DNA from: Epsilonproteobacteria bacterium tcs-49
GTDB taxonomy: Bacteria > Campylobacterota > Campylobacteria > Campylobacterales > Sulfurovaceae
Direction of reading: 5' to 3'
Assembly (NCBI GenBank): GCA_002049495.1
Contig: LLYS01000001.1
Span: 186,001-250,000, forward strand
DNA length: 64,000 nt
In this document: positions 50,670-61,076 of the stretch, piece after piece
Layout: every line of letters starts with the position of its first letter
Numbering within the stretch: position 1 is the stretch's first letter
Notes under the pieces: model-generated
Database searches by the model: none
Seen by the model: only the letters and a program-made list of their open reading frames with translations
Told to the model about the DNA's origin: nothing
Position numbers and translations under genes: made by a program

Positions 50670-52663
50670 TGCTGCGGCCCTTTCTCATCGCCATCCTCAC
50701 CATCTTCATCCTCGCTGTCGATCGCTTCTTGGATGTCGCTGTTTTTATCTTCGTGCTGCACGATCTTTGTGGGGATATCGTGCTCCTTCTCAAAGGCTTC
50801 GATCAGTTTCGTCACTTCGCTTCCCTCGATCGTTTCCTTTTCAAAAAGCTTTTCCACCATCTGTTCGATCGCGCCGTTATACTCTTTGAGGCGATTGATC
50901 ACATGCTTATAGCGCTCATCGAGCATACTTTTAATATACTCATCCTGCTGCTGGGCCATATTGTCGCTGTACTCCTGGGCGCCCATACCGCCGCCGAGGA
51001 ACTGGTTATTCTGTTTACGCAGCACCATCAAGCCCGCCACTTCGCTCATCCCGTAGATGCTTACCATCGACTTGATGATATCCGTTGCCCGTTCCAGGTC
51101 GTTGCTCGCTCCAGTGGAGATTTCGCCCAAAAACACCTCTTCGGCCGCGCGACCGCCAAGCAGCGTATCCACTTCGGCGATGAGTTCGTGCTTCTGCATC
51201 AAAAAGCGGTTCTCTTCGGGTTTATTCAGGGTATACCCCAGCGCCGCAAGCCCCCGCGGAACGATGGAAACTTTTGAAACGCGCTTCGCGCCCTTGGTCG
51301 TTTCGGCGATCAAGGCGTGGCCGCTTTCATGGTACGCAACGATCTTTTTCTCTCTGGGGTTGATACGGCGGCTTTTTTTCTCAAGCCCCGCGATGGCACG
51401 CTCAACCGCTTCGAAAAAATCCTTTTGCTCCACCGATTTTTTACTTTTTCTTCCCGCAAGCAGCGCCGCTTCATTGATAATGTTGGCCAGATCTGCCCCA
51501 GCAAGTCCCGCCGTCATGCGTGCAAGCTCCTCCAAATCCACGTCATCGGAGAGTTTGATCCCCTTGATATGCACGTCAAGGATCTCTTTTCGACCCTCGA
51601 AATCGGGCTTATCCACAAGTACCTGACGGTCAAAACGTCCGGGCCGCAAAAGTGCCGGATCGAGCACTTCGGGTCTGTTCGTCGCTGCCAGTACGATAAT
51701 AGGCACGTCGGTACTAAAGCCGTCCATCTCCGCAAGCAGCTGGTTGAGCGTTTGCTCCCGCTCATCGTTGCCGCCCATGGGACCGCCCGCACTTCTGCTT
51801 TTACCGATGGCATCGATCTCGTCGATAAAGATGATGCCGGGGGCATCCTTTTTCGCCTTTTCAAACAGATCGCGCACACGGCTTGCGCCTACGCCCACGA
51901 ACATTTCGATAAAGCTCGAACCGCTCATGGAGAGAAAGGGAACGTCCGCTTCACCGGCGACCGCTTTGGCCAGCAGGGTTTTACCCGTCCCCGGAGGGCC
52001 CACGAGAAGTACGCCTTTGGGGATCTTTGCCCCCAGTTCGATATAGCGCTCGGGGTATTTCAGAAATTCAACGATTTCGCTGACCTCCTCTTTGGCCTCC
52101 TTCGCTCCGGCAACGTCGTCAAACTTCACCTTGGGCTTTTCGGAACTGATCACGCCGTCGCCCTTGTTCATCCCCAGCATACCGCCGCCGATGTTTTTCT
52201 GCATCCGGTTTGCCAAAAACATCCAGATGGCAAAGAAGATAAAGATGGGAATGATCCAGCCAAAAAGCATTTCGCTCAGCCAGTTGCTTTCGCTGTAGCC
52301 TCCGTAGCTGATCCCCTTCTCTTCCAAAAGCGGGATCAGCGTGGGGTCGTTTTTGACCGCTTTGGCGATGTAGAGCGTACGCTGTCCGTTTTGCTCACTG
52401 ACGGCTTTGATGCTCGTTTCGCCCACAGCCACGTGCTGTACCTGTTGATTTTTGATCAAATCCTTAATCTCGGAGTAACTGACCTCCTGGGTTTTTGCGG
52501 CTTTGCCCTGCATCGCCGCTCCGGCTCCACCTTCGCCGATGATCGTTTTAAACAGTACGATCACGACCAGCGAAAAGATACCGAAGGTCAATAGCGGATT
52601 TTGATTAAAAAAGTTGTTGTTTTTATTATTGTTGTTATTGTTATTGCTGTTTTTATTATTCAT
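50666..52663 (-). CDS. ftsH: ATP-dependent membrane metalloprotease FtsH
   Basis: A 665-residue AAA+ protease of the inner membrane. Two membrane segments (about 24-43 and 132-152) flank a periplasmic domain; GPPGTGKT Walker A, the VLAATNRP block, and zinc-binding HESGH near residue 445 are present. The N-terminus is unusual: about 16 residues of almost only Asn and Lys. Overlaps both prmA and the decarboxylase-like gene. Confidence 0.98.
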   Translation of the reverse strand: MNNKNSNNNNNNNKNNNFFNQNPLLTFGIFSLVVIVLFKTIIGEGGAGAAMQGKAAKTQEVSYSEIKDLIKNQQVQHVAVGETSIKAVSEQNGQRTLYIAKAVKNDPTLIPLLEEKGISYGGYSESNWLSEMLFGWIIPIFIFFAIWMFLANRMQKNIGGGMLGMNKGDGVISSEKPKVKFDDVAGAKEAKEEVSEIVEFLKYPERYIELGAKIPKGVLLVGPPGTGKTLLAKAVAGEADVPFLSMSGSSFIEMFVGVGASRVRDLFEKAKKDAPGIIFIDEIDAIGKSRSAGGPMGGNDEREQTLNQLLAEMDGFSTDVPIIVLAATNRPEVLDPALLRPGRFDRQVLVDKPDFEGRKEILDVHIKGIKLSDDVDLEELARMTAGLAGADLANIINEAALLAGRKSKKSVEQKDFFEAVERAIAGLEKKSRRINPREKKIVAYHESGHALIAETTKGAKRVSKVSIVPRGLAALGYTLNKPEENRFLMQKHELIAEVDTLLGGRAAEEVFLGEISTGASNDLERATDIIKSMVSIYGMSEVAGLMVLRKQNNQFLGGGMGAQEYSDNMAQQQDEYIKSMLDERYKHVINRLKEYNGAIEQMVEKLFEKETIEGSEVTKLIEAFEKEHDIPTKIVQHEDKNSDIQEAIDSEDEDGEDGDEKGPQQ
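52610..52660 (-). repeat. Asn-codon trinucleotide tract at the start of ftsH
   Basis: A run of AAT/AAC/AAA triplets encodes the N-rich cytoplasmic tail of FtsH. It is imperfect, so slippage would be in triplets and would not break the frame. Confidence 0.6.
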
Positions 52664-53471
52664 TTGCTCCCCTGTAAACGAGTGTCACCCACTCGTCACG
52701 TTCGATTTTTTCCAAGCATTCCAAATCGCTGAATCTGTCCATTACGCTTTGGGCTTTGCTATCAAGTATCCCCGAAAGGATCAAGATTCCCCCGGGTTTG
52801 AGTTTTGCTTTCAAATCCCCGTGCAGCATTTTCAAAACATCGGAAATGATATTTGCCATGACCAACCCGTAGCTTCGGGGAGCTGTCGTCACACTCCCCG
52901 TCCAGCTTGCGCGGTAGGTACAATCGTTAAGATCAAAATTTCTCTTTGCCGATTCCACCGCCTGCTCGTCGGTATCGCACATATCCACCTCCGCGCCCGA
53001 CTTTGACGCCGCGATGGAAAGAATGCCGCTGCCGCATCCCACGTCCAGCACACTTTGTCCTTCGGTGCAGTATTTGGAAAGTGCCTCGACACAGGAATAG
53101 GTCGTAGCGTGGTGTCCCGAACCGAAACTCAATGCCGGATCGATCACGATGTTGAGGCGATCGGTTTTGGCTTCATTCCAACTGGGATGGATGTAAAATT
53201 TCCCTATCTCTATAGGGCGTACCGATTCTTGATACTTTCGTATCCAGTCGCTGTTTTCTTTTTTCTCCTCCGTTAGCTTTACGGGGATACGCAGCTCCTG
53301 CGCAAAGGTTTCGATCTGCTTTTTAACCTCCGCAAGCCCACTTTCGCTGCGTAAAATGATGCTGTCGTTTCCGATCTCCAAACCGTCCTGGTAGATCGTT
53401 TCAATATACTCCGCAAGCAGCTGCGGATCGCATTGGGGTTGAACTACCAACTCATGGTAAAATTCGGTCAT
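52656..53471 (-). CDS. prmA: Ribosomal protein L11 methyltransferase
   Basis: A 271-residue SAM-dependent methyltransferase trimethylating L11. Motif I is VLDVGCGSGILSIAASKSGA; FGSGHHATT, a PrmA hallmark, precedes it; VMANIISDVL is motif IV. Overlaps ftsH by 8 bases and cheY by 1. The cheY-prmA-ftsH order is conserved in Campylobacterota. Confidence 0.94.
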   Translation of the reverse strand: MTEFYHELVVQPQCDPQLLAEYIETIYQDGLEIGNDSIILRSESGLAEVKKQIETFAQELRIPVKLTEEKKENSDWIRKYQESVRPIEIGKFYIHPSWNEAKTDRLNIVIDPALSFGSGHHATTYSCVEALSKYCTEGQSVLDVGCGSGILSIAASKSGAEVDMCDTDEQAVESAKRNFDLNDCTYRASWTGSVTTAPRSYGLVMANIISDVLKMLHGDLKAKLKPGGILILSGILDSKAQSVMDRFSDLECLEKIERDEWVTLVYRGANE

Positions 53472-53848
53472 TAATCGTTGGTACCCAATACCGCCTCAAG
53501 CTTCTCTTTTAAAACCTGCGGAGTGAAGGGTTTAACGATGTAGTTGTTCACACCCGCTTTGAGCGCGGTGATCACTTCCCCCTTTCCCCCTTCGGTCGTT
53601 ACCATGATGATAGGCATATCAACATATTTCTCCTCGGCGCGTACCTTTTGTACGAGCTCGAGGCCGTTCATTTCGGGCATGTTCCAGTCAGTTACCAAAA
53701 CACCGATGGCATCACCGTGTTCTTGCATCTGTTCCCACGCTTTTGCACCGTCCTCCGCTTCGAGAAGATCTTTATATCCCAATCTTCCCAGGGTGTTTTT
53801 AATAATTCTTCTCATAGTCGAGCTATCATCAACAACTAAAATTTTCAA
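53471..53848 (-). CDS. cheY: Chemotaxis response regulator CheY
   Basis: A 125-residue single receiver domain. Acid pocket Asp7 and Asp8, phospho-acceptor Asp54 (LVTDWNMPEMNG), the switch Thr in MVTTEGG near 84 and Lys in IVKPFTP near 106 are all present. Phosphorylated by CheA, it binds FliM/FliY to change motor rotation. The start is TTG with AAAGGA six bases upstream; the nearby ATG is out of frame. A -10-like TATAGT lies upstream at about 53865. Confidence 0.95.
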   Translation of the reverse strand: MKILVVDDSSTMRRIIKNTLGRLGYKDLLEAEDGAKAWEQMQEHGDAIGVLVTDWNMPEMNGLELVQKVRAEEKYVDMPIIMVTTEGGKGEVITALKAGVNNYIVKPFTPQVLKEKLEAVLGTND

Positions 53849-53961
53849 ACGACATCCTTTATACTATATTTACCATCATGATTTCATCTTTATTATGCAC
53901 TGCGTACGCATATCCAATGCATGAAATACTAACGTATTTATACGATGAATTTTAACTTAAT

Positions 53962-54675
53962 TTAGTTTTGAACAACTTTAAACGCTTCTTTTAAATTTAA
54001 AGTTCCCTCGTAGAACGCTTTGCCTACGATGGTTCCAGCTATATATCGGCTGGAATTGAGTTTCTTTATATCCTCGATATCTTTTAAACCTCCGCTGGCG
54101 ATCGTTTCAACGCCGCTTGCTTTGGCTATCTGCTCGGTGAATTCCACGTTGACGCCGCTGAGTGTCCCGTCTTTGCCCACGTCGGTACAGATGATCGCCT
54201 CCACTCCCGCATCGGCGAACTCTTTGGCCAGATCGGTGGCTTTCATTTCACTCACTTCCGCCCAGCCTTCAACCGCCACGTAGCCGTCTACGGCATCGAT
54301 GCCTACGACGATAGGATACTTTGCCGCCATCTTTTTGACAAAGTCGGGATCGCTGACGGCAACGGAACCCAGAATCAAGCGATCGATCCCCAGATCCAGA
54401 TAGCGTTTGATCGTCTCCTCGTCGCGGATACCGCCGCCGAGTTCGAGTTTGAGCGAACAGTTTTGCCGGATCTTTTCGATCTGTTCCAGGTTTTTGGGCT
54501 CCCCCGCAAACGCCCCGTTGAGATCGACCAGATGCACCCAGCCGCTACCCAGCTGCTCAAACTTTTTCGCCAGCTGCCACGGTTCGCTGCTGTAAATTTT
54601 CGCGCTATCCATCAACCCTTTGGTCAGACGCACCGCCTGGCCGTCTTTTAAATCTATCGCCGGTAAAATTTCCAT
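53962..54675 (-). CDS. hisA: Phosphoribosylformimino-5-aminoimidazole carboxamide ribotide isomerase
   Basis: A 237-residue (beta/alpha)8 enzyme of histidine synthesis. The general base Asp8 is in [10 protein letters not shown], the second catalytic Asp in [10 protein letters not shown], and phosphate-binding glycines in [11 protein letters not shown]. hisH lies 16 bases upstream, so the two are co-transcribed; hisF is not here. Confidence 0.96.
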   Translation of the reverse strand: MEILPAIDLKDGQAVRLTKGLMDSAKIYSSEPWQLAKKFEQLGSGWVHLVDLNGAFAGEPKNLEQIEKIRQNCSLKLELGGGIRDEETIKRYLDLGIDRLILGSVAVSDPDFVKKMAAKYPIVVGIDAVDGYVAVEGWAEVSEMKATDLAKEFADAGVEAIICTDVGKDGTLSGVNVEFTEQIAKASGVETIASGGLKDIEDIKKLNSSRYIAGTIVGKAFYEGTLNLKEAFKVVQN

Positions 54676-54691
54676 ATCTGCTTCTTTCTCC

Positions 54692-55309
54692 TTATGTTAA
54701 CTCGATAAAGTTTTTGACTATCTTCAACCCGTTTTCATGGGACTTTTCCGGGTGGGGCTGCAAGCCGATGATGTTGTCCTTTTGCACCGCGCTGACAAAC
54801 TCGTAGCCGTAAAAGGTTTTGCCGATGACATACTCATCCTCGGTTTGGGCGTGATAGGAGTGGACGAAGTAGAGGTAAAACTCCCTCTCCATCCCTTGAA
54901 AAATCGACGTCTCCTTTTGCACGAACAGTTCGTTCCAACCCATGTGCGGCACTTTTAAAGGGTGGGCAAAGCGCTCCTTGTCAAAGGGTACGATCCGGCC
55001 CGGGATCAATCCCAACCCCTCGTGTTCGCCAAATTCAAACCCCTTTTCAAACAGAACCTGCATCCCCAGACAGATGCCCAGCATATACCTGCCGCTTTTT
55101 TCATACTCCCGTACCGCCTGCTTCATACCCGTCTGCCCCAGGTGTTCCATCGCGTCACCGAAAGCGCCCACGCCCGGCAGGATCGCTTTATCGTAATTTT
55201 GCAGCTTGTCGGGATCACTGACCAGTTCGCAGGAAGCGCCCATCTTTTTAAAGGCGTTTTGCACACTGGCCAGATTGCCCATATTGTAGTCAATCAATGC
55301 TATCTTCAT
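54692..55309 (-). CDS. hisH: Imidazole glycerol phosphate synthase, glutamine amidotransferase subunit
   Basis: A 205-residue class I glutaminase. The triad is Cys80 (LGICLGMQ), His186 and Glu188 (QPHPEKS). NMGNLASV is the N-terminal signature. It supplies ammonia to HisF. The usual hisH-hisA pairing is kept. Confidence 0.96.
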   Translation of the reverse strand: MKIALIDYNMGNLASVQNAFKKMGASCELVSDPDKLQNYDKAILPGVGAFGDAMEHLGQTGMKQAVREYEKSGRYMLGICLGMQVLFEKGFEFGEHEGLGLIPGRIVPFDKERFAHPLKVPHMGWNELFVQKETSIFQGMEREFYLYFVHSYHAQTEDEYVIGKTFYGYEFVSAVQKDNIIGLQPHPEKSHENGLKIVKNFIELT

Positions 55310-55353
55310 CGAAGTGTTTCCTTATATCTAACTAAATCCGTAAACATAACCCC

Positions 55354-55359
55354 ATTATA
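55354..55359 (-). promoter_or_regulatory. -10 box of the hisH-hisA promoter
   Basis: Perfect TATAAT on the minus strand, 44 bases before the hisH ATG, in the 109-base region divergent from gyrA. A weaker GATAAAAT facing gyrA lies near 55380. Confidence 0.45.
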
Positions 55360-55418
55360 TCTAACCCTAAGTCAAAATTTGATAAAATTCCGTATCAAAA
55401 CTCTACAAAAGGCGGTCA

Positions 55419-57902
55419 ATGAGTGATTTGTTCGACAATGAAAATCAAAACGTTTCTAAGATAAATATTGAAGAGAGTATGAAAAGCAGTTACCTTGATT
55501 ACTCCATGAGCGTTATCATCGGTCGTGCCCTGCCCGATGTGCGTGACGGTTTAAAACCGGTGCACAGACGGATCCTGCACGCGATGAACGAACTCAAACT
55601 TTCCCACAAATCCTCCTACAAAAAAAGTGCGAGAATCGTCGGGGACGTGATCGGTAAATATCACCCCCACGGCGACACCGCCGTATACGACGCGCTTGTG
55701 CGGATGGCGCAGGATTTCTCCATGCGCGAACCCCTGATCGACGGTCAGGGCAACTTCGGCTCCATCGACGGCGACAACGCCGCGGCGATGCGGTATACCG
55801 AAGCCAAGATGACCAAAATTTCAGAAGCGCTGCTTAGCGACATCGAAAAGGACACGGTGGATTTCATCCCCAACTACGACGACACCATGAGCGAACCCGA
55901 CGTGCTGCCCACCCGGGTACCCAACCTCCTGGTCAACGGCAGCAACGGGATCGCCGTGGGGATGGCGACGAACATTCCTCCCCACCGCCTTGATGAGATC
56001 ATCGATGCGCTTGTGCTCAAGATCGACAATAAAAGCACCACCGTCGAGGAGCTGCTTGAAGTGGTCAAAGGCCCGGACTTTCCCACAGGCGGGATCATCT
56101 ACGGGAAAAAAGGGATCATCGACGCGTACACCACGGGGCGCGGTCGGATCAAGGTACGGGCAAAATCCCATATCGAAAAAAAGGGTTCCAAAGAGGTGAT
56201 CGTCATCGACGAACTGCCCTATCAGGTCAATAAAGCCAAACTGATCGAACAGATCGCGAACTTGACAAAGGAAAAGATCGTCGACGGTATCTCGCTGGTA
56301 CGGGATGAAAGCGACCGCGACGGGATGCGTATCGTCATCGAACTCAAACGTGACGCCATGAGCGAAATCGTGCTGAACAATCTGTACAAATCCTCGGCAC
56401 TGCAAACGACGTTTGGGATCATTATGCTCGCAACCTACAACAAAGAGCCCAAAGTATTTAACCTCAACGAAGTGCTCGATACCTTCTTGAAACACAGAAA
56501 AACGGTCGTGATCCGAAGAACGATCTTTGATCTGGAAAAAGCCAAAGCCAGAGCGCACATTTTAGAAGGTCTCAAAATCGCGCTGGACAACATCGACGAA
56601 ATCGTTAAGCTGATCCGAGCCAGCCAGGACGCGGGCGAAGCCAAAGAGCAGCTTATGAGCCGCTTCGGACTCAGCGAAGTCCAGTCCAAAGCGATTTTGG
56701 ATATGAGACTGCAAAGACTTACCGGTTTGGAACGCGACAAGATCGAAGCGGAATACAGGGAGCTGATGGAGCTGATCGAGTACCTTGAAGCGATCCTCAA
56801 AAGCGAAGAGCGCCTCAACGAAATCATCAAAGAGGAGCTCCTTGAGATCAAGGAGGAGTACAGCAGCCCCCGAAAAACTTTGATAGAAGACGATTACGAC
56901 GAGATCGATATCGAAGATCTGATCCCCAACGAGCCGATGGTCGTCACCATCACCCACAGGGGCTATATCAAAAGAGTACCTTTAAAAAGTTATGAAAAAC
57001 AAAACCGCGGCGGCAAGGGTAAAACCGCCGTCACGACCCATGATGACGACTTTATCGAGCGCTTTTTCATCTCCAATACCCACGATACGCTCATGTTCGT
57101 CACCGATCTGGGCAAGCTGTACTGGCTGAAAGTGCACCGCATCCCGGAAGGCAGCAGAAACGCCAAAGGCAAAGCGGTAGTGAATCTGATCAACCTCGAA
57201 GAGGGGGAAAATATCAAAGCGATCATCCCCACCACCGATTTCGCCGAGGACAAATCCCTGGCCTTTTTCACTAAAAACGGGATCGTCAAACGAACCAACC
57301 TCAAAGAGTTTTCCAACATCAGAAGCGTGGGGATCAAAGCGATCAATCTGGATGAAGAGGACGAACTGGTCGAAGCGCATATCGTTCTGCCCGAGACCAA
57401 GTGGCTCTTTGCCATCACCAACCAGGGGCAGTGTATCCGCTTCAAAGTTGAAGACGCCAGGGAGATCGGTCGAAGCGCACGCGGCGTAACGGCGATCAAG
57501 TTCAAAAAAGAGGGGGATTACCTCACCGGCGCCGCGACGATCAGCAGCGAAGAAAACGAACTGCTCACCGTCAGCGAAAAGGGGATCGGCAAACGTACCC
57601 AAGCCAGCGAATACCGCGAACAAAGCCGCGCGGGCAAAGGGGTGATCGCCATGAAACTCACCCCCGCCACCGGAACCCTTGTGGGCGTCGTAATCGTCGA
57701 GGACAACAAGGACCTCATGTGCCTTACCAGCGCGGGCAAAATGGTGCGCACAGATATGGAGAGCATCCGTAAAGCCGGGCGTAATACCAGCGGCGTAAAA
57801 GTGGTCACCGTAGGCAGCGACCGGGTGGTCAACATCGCAAAATGCCCCAAAGAGGAGAGTGAACCCATCGATATCGAAGAGGAGATCAACGAGCAGCAGT
57901 AG
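55419..57902 (+). CDS. gyrA: DNA gyrase subunit A
   Basis: An 827-residue type II topoisomerase subunit. The catalytic tyrosine is Tyr126 in AAAMRYTE. The quinolone-resistance region around residues 83-90 reads [14 protein letters not shown], with Thr at the position that is Ser83 in E. coli, which is usual for this phylum. The C-terminal beta-pinwheel contains the GyrA-box [18 protein letters not shown] precedes the ATG. First gene of the gyrA-flgPQR block. Confidence 0.98.
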   Translation: MSDLFDNENQNVSKINIEESMKSSYLDYSMSVIIGRALPDVRDGLKPVHRRILHAMNELKLSHKSSYKKSARIVGDVIGKYHPHGDTAVYDALVRMAQDFSMREPLIDGQGNFGSIDGDNAAAMRYTEAKMTKISEALLSDIEKDTVDFIPNYDDTMSEPDVLPTRVPNLLVNGSNGIAVGMATNIPPHRLDEIIDALVLKIDNKSTTVEELLEVVKGPDFPTGGIIYGKKGIIDAYTTGRGRIKVRAKSHIEKKGSKEVIVIDELPYQVNKAKLIEQIANLTKEKIVDGISLVRDESDRDGMRIVIELKRDAMSEIVLNNLYKSSALQTTFGIIMLATYNKEPKVFNLNEVLDTFLKHRKTVVIRRTIFDLEKAKARAHILEGLKIALDNIDEIVKLIRASQDAGEAKEQLMSRFGLSEVQSKAILDMRLQRLTGLERDKIEAEYRELMELIEYLEAILKSEERLNEIIKEELLEIKEEYSSPRKTLIEDDYDEIDIEDLIPNEPMVVTITHRGYIKRVPLKSYEKQNRGGKGKTAVTTHDDDFIERFFISNTHDTLMFVTDLGKLYWLKVHRIPEGSRNAKGKAVVNLINLEEGENIKAIIPTTDFAEDKSLAFFTKNGIVKRTNLKEFSNIRSVGIKAINLDEEDELVEAHIVLPETKWLFAITNQGQCIRFKVEDAREIGRSARGVTAIKFKKEGDYLTGAATISSEENELLTVSEKGIGKRTQASEYREQSRAGKGVIAMKLTPATGTLVGVVIVEDNKDLMCLTSAGKMVRTDMESIRKAGRNTSGVKVVTVGSDRVVNIAKCPKEESEPIDIEEEINEQQ

Positions 57903-57968
57903 CTGTTCCTCCTCTTTGGAACACCCTTTGCTTCACCCTTGACAAATGACAACAACAAGGGGAAAATA

Positions 57969-58472
57969 ATGCTAAAACATCTACTCATCGCAGTATTTGC
58001 TTCGGTCTTTACACTGGCAAACGCTGCTCAAAAAGATTCCAATCCGGATTCTTCACAAAATTCGCAATCGAACATCACCATCAACAACCAGGTCAATAGC
58101 GGACAGTGCATGAACGGTGATTGTACACCCGATCGTGTTCTCAAAATGGATAACACGGTGATCCTCACCTCCGTCGGTCAGGGGGTATCGCCCAACTCTA
58201 CGATTTCACCTGCACAGGCGATGGCTTTGGCAAAGCGTGCGGCGATTGCCGATGCGTACCGTCAGCTGGCCGAAAAACTCAACGGCGTGAAAGTCGAAGG
58301 CCGTGATTACATCAAGAACATGGTTGCCAAAAGAACGGAAGTGCGTACCTGCGTACGTGCCATGATCCGCAACGCGACCGTGATGGAAACGCGTTTTAGC
58401 GACGGCTTGTGTGAAGTGGAAGTGGAACTTCGCGTATCCGGCAAGCAATGGTACGGGCAGTTGGCGCAATAA
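57969..58472 (+). CDS. flgP: FlgP-like outer-membrane/basal disk protein (LPP20 family)
   Basis: A 167-residue exported protein. The signal peptide ends ...TLANA (cleavage near residue 19-20) with no lipobox cysteine, unlike C. jejuni FlgP, which is a lipoprotein. The mature part begins polar and low-complexity, then carries Cys47 and Cys52 (GQCMNGDC) and an LPP20/FlgO-type domain (AQAMALAKRAAIADAYRQLAE, DGLCEVEVEL). In C. jejuni FlgP builds the basal disks around the flagellar motor. AAGGGG before ATG 57969 decides the start. Gene order gyrA-flgP-flgQ-flgR is that of C. jejuni. Confidence 0.85.
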   Translation: MLKHLLIAVFASVFTLANAAQKDSNPDSSQNSQSNITINNQVNSGQCMNGDCTPDRVLKMDNTVILTSVGQGVSPNSTISPAQAMALAKRAAIADAYRQLAEKLNGVKVEGRDYIKNMVAKRTEVRTCVRAMIRNATVMETRFSDGLCEVEVELRVSGKQWYGQLAQ

Positions 58473-58825
58473 TCTTCTCCTTTGCGCTGCTGCACGGGGA
58501 GGATTACTTCGTAACCTATAAACTCTACACCAAAGATTTCAGAGTTTACAACGAATCGATCCAGATCGCAAAGGCGATGACGCCGCGGGCCGATAAACCC
58601 TACGGTTTCATCAGCCTCTCAACCCCCTATGAAAAACCCGGGAAGTTTTTCGCCCATCAAAAAAGGGAGCTTCTCCAAAAGCTCCTCGCCCACGATGCGT
58701 ACCTCTCTTCCAAAACCGCAGTTTCGGCCCTGCAGGCCCGCACCGACACGACGCTGCGTCTCTACCCCAAAAGAATCAAAGTTGAATTTAATAATGGTTT
58801 AGCTAGAATAGGCCTTTATAAATAA
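58448..58825 (+). CDS. flgQ: FlgQ-like flagellar protein
   Basis: A 125-residue exported protein with a short signal peptide (about 1-16) and a basic mature domain (FVTYKLYTKDFRVYNESI, SISLSTPYEK-like segment). It overlaps flgP by 25 bases. C. jejuni FlgQ is needed to keep FlgP stable and for motility; the call rests mainly on position and size. Confidence 0.72.
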   Translation: MVRAVGAIIFSFALLHGEDYFVTYKLYTKDFRVYNESIQIAKAMTPRADKPYGFISLSTPYEKPGKFFAHQKRELLQKLLAHDAYLSSKTAVSALQARTDTTLRLYPKRIKVEFNNGLARIGLYK

Positions 58826-58870
58826 CCCTCTCTATCTCAACGGAGGGAGATGAAACAGTAAAGGCGGTCT

Positions 58871-60013
58871 ATGAAAATTGCTATCGTTGAAGACGATATC
58901 AATATGCGCAAATCCTTGGAAATAGCTTTAAGCCAGTATAGCGATTTCGAGGTTAAAACCTTTCGAAATGCCGTACTCGCGTTAAAAGCTTTGGATGAGA
59001 GTTTTGATCTGGTGGTTACTGATATCACCATGCCCAAAATGGACGGGATCGAATTTTTAAAAAAACTGGACAACCGTTACGAAGCGATCGTCATCACCGC
59101 CGATGCGACCCTGGGACGGGCCGTGGAAGCGCTTCGGCTGGGGGCAAAGGATTTTTTGACCAAGCCTTTTGAGATCGAGGATCTGGTCAAAGCGATCAAG
59201 CGCTCCTACCAGGTCAAACAGCGTTCAAAGACGCAAAAGACTCCCTCTAAAAATGAAACCGGAGACTTTCTCGCCCAAAGCCCCGCACTGGATAAAGCGC
59301 TTAAGATGACACAAAAAGCCGCGCAGACGGACGCTACGATCCTGCTTCAGGGAGAAAGCGGCGTGGGCAAAGAACTTTTTGCCAACTATATTCATAAAAA
59401 CTCCGCTTTTAAAGATAAAAAATTTGTCGCTATCAATATGGCGGCGATCCCGGAAAACTTGATCGAAAGTGAACTGTTCGGTTTTGAAAAAGGCGCTTTT
59501 ACCGATGCGACTGCTGCAAAAAAAGGGCTTTTTGAAGAGGCCAACGGCGGGACGCTTTTTTTGGATGAGATCGGGGAGATGCCCTTTCAAATTCAAGCGA
59601 AACTGCTTCGCGCCCTGCAGGAAAAAACCATACACCGGCTGGGCTCGAACAAACCGATCAAAATCGACGTTCGCATCATCAGCGCCACCAACGCCGATAT
59701 CCTTAGCAAGATCAAAGAGGGGGAGTTCCGTGAAGATCTGTACTACAGGTTAAACACGGTACCTATCCATATTCCGCCCCTGCGCGAGCGCAGTGAAGAG
59801 ATCCTTCCCCTGTGCGAAGCCAAGCTGGCCGAGGTATGCCGGCGCCACGGATTTGAGAGCAAAGTCCTCGACGGCGACGCCGCGGAGGAGCTGCAGCAGT
59901 ACAGCTGGCCGGGCAATATCCGTGAACTGCTCTCGGTCATCGAACGCGCAGCCATTTTGAGCGACGGACAAAGCATTACAAAAGAGGATCTGTTTTTAGA
60001 CAGCCGATTATAA
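58871..60013 (+). CDS. flgR: Sigma-54 activating flagellar response regulator FlgR
   Basis: A 380-residue NtrC-family protein. The receiver domain has phospho-acceptor Asp51 (VVTDITMPKMDG). The AAA+ domain has GESGVGKE near residue 160 and the sigma-54-contacting GAFTDA loop near 208. The protein ends right after the C-terminal AAA+ helix bundle (YSWPGNIRELLSVIERAAILS), with no helix-turn-helix; H. pylori FlgR is also truncated this way and activates from solution. Its kinase FlgS is not in the window. It turns on hook and basal-body genes. Confidence 0.94.
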   Translation: MKIAIVEDDINMRKSLEIALSQYSDFEVKTFRNAVLALKALDESFDLVVTDITMPKMDGIEFLKKLDNRYEAIVITADATLGRAVEALRLGAKDFLTKPFEIEDLVKAIKRSYQVKQRSKTQKTPSKNETGDFLAQSPALDKALKMTQKAAQTDATILLQGESGVGKELFANYIHKNSAFKDKKFVAINMAAIPENLIESELFGFEKGAFTDATAAKKGLFEEANGGTLFLDEIGEMPFQIQAKLLRALQEKTIHRLGSNKPIKIDVRIISATNADILSKIKEGEFREDLYYRLNTVPIHIPPLRERSEEILPLCEAKLAEVCRRHGFESKVLDGDAAEELQQYSWPGNIRELLSVIERAAILSDGQSITKEDLFLDSRL

Positions 60014-60038
60014 AACAATTACGACAGGAGTATATTTA

Positions 60039-61067
60039 ATGAAACAGTACAATATCGCCGTAGCCGGAGCGACCGGAGCCGTAGGTGAAGAGATATTTCA
60101 TATTCTGGAAGAACAAAACTTTCCCATCAAAAGCGTTCTTCCCCTCAGCAGCGCGCGCAGCGCGGGAACAGAGATTACGTGTCAGGGAAAAACCTACAAG
60201 TGCGTTGAGCTGACCGAGGAGAGTTTTAAAGGCCGGGATATCGATATCGCCTTTTTCAGCGCGGGAGGAAGCATCTCCGAAAAATACGCCAAATACGCCG
60301 TTGAAGCCGGAGCGGTCGTAATCGATAACACCAGCTTTTTCCGTATGGATGAGAAGGTGCCGTTGGTGGTTCCCGAAGTCAACCCCGAAGATATCGACAA
60401 TTGGAAAGAAACCGGAATCATCGCCAACCCCAACTGCTCCACCATCCAGATGGTGCAAGCCCTTAAACCCCTGGAAGATCTTTACGGGATCAAGCGCGTC
60501 GACGTCAGTACGTACCAAGCCACAAGCGGCGCGGGTAAAAGCGGGATGGAGGAACTGGTCAACCAGATGAAAGACTTTTTTGCTTTTAAGCTGGATGAGA
60601 GCCCCAAAGAGGCCTTTGAACACCAGATCGCGCTGAATGTGATCCCCGATATCGACAAACCGCAACCCAACCTCTATACCAAAGAGGAGATGAAGATGGT
60701 CAACGAGACCCAAAAGATTCTGCACAAAAACGTCGCCGTCAGCGCCACCTGTGTACGCGTTCCCATTTTGCGAAGCCACAGCGAATCGATCACGGTACGT
60801 TTTGAAGAGGGTGTAGACGTGGACCTCGACGCGGTGCGCAACGCTTTTGAAAACTTTGAAAACATGAAGGTGCTGGATGATTTGGAAAACAATATCTACC
60901 CCATGCCCATCATCTCCACCGATACGGATTTGACCTACGTGGGCCGTATCCGCAAGGACAACTTCGAAAACAACGTACTGCACTTTTTCAACGTGGCCGA
61001 TCAGGTGCGCGTGGGCGCGGCGACCAACGCCGTACGGATCGCGCAAAAGTGGATCGAAAAAAACTAG
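60039..61067 (+). CDS. asd: Aspartate-semialdehyde dehydrogenase
   Basis: A 342-residue NADPH enzyme feeding lysine, threonine, methionine and diaminopimelate synthesis. The N-terminal GATGAVGEE Rossmann motif, the catalytic Cys133 (NPNCSTIQ) and the His in ILRSHSES near 247 are clear. AGGAG lies before the ATG. flgR-asd order matches C. jejuni. Confidence 0.97.
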   Translation: MKQYNIAVAGATGAVGEEIFHILEEQNFPIKSVLPLSSARSAGTEITCQGKTYKCVELTEESFKGRDIDIAFFSAGGSISEKYAKYAVEAGAVVIDNTSFFRMDEKVPLVVPEVNPEDIDNWKETGIIANPNCSTIQMVQALKPLEDLYGIKRVDVSTYQATSGAGKSGMEELVNQMKDFFAFKLDESPKEAFEHQIALNVIPDIDKPQPNLYTKEEMKMVNETQKILHKNVAVSATCVRVPILRSHSESITVRFEEGVDVDLDAVRNAFENFENMKVLDDLENNIYPMPIISTDTDLTYVGRIRKDNFENNVLHFFNVADQVRVGAATNAVRIAQKWIEKN

Positions 61068-61076
61068 GGGCGACGG

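Noticed and set aside
58826-58870. Hairpin CCCTC...GAGGG between flgQ and flgR as a terminator
   Set aside because: Five pairs with a long loop and no T-run; flgR follows at once with a strong ribosome-binding site, so it is probably not a terminator.
58871-60013. FlgR as a truncated or broken regulator because it has no helix-turn-helix
   Set aside because: Known normal state for H. pylori FlgR, which activates sigma-54 from solution.
60036-61046. Minus-strand open frame of 336 codons opposite asd
   Set aside because: Mirror of the asd reading frame; the plus-strand protein has all ASADH catalytic residues and a ribosome-binding site.
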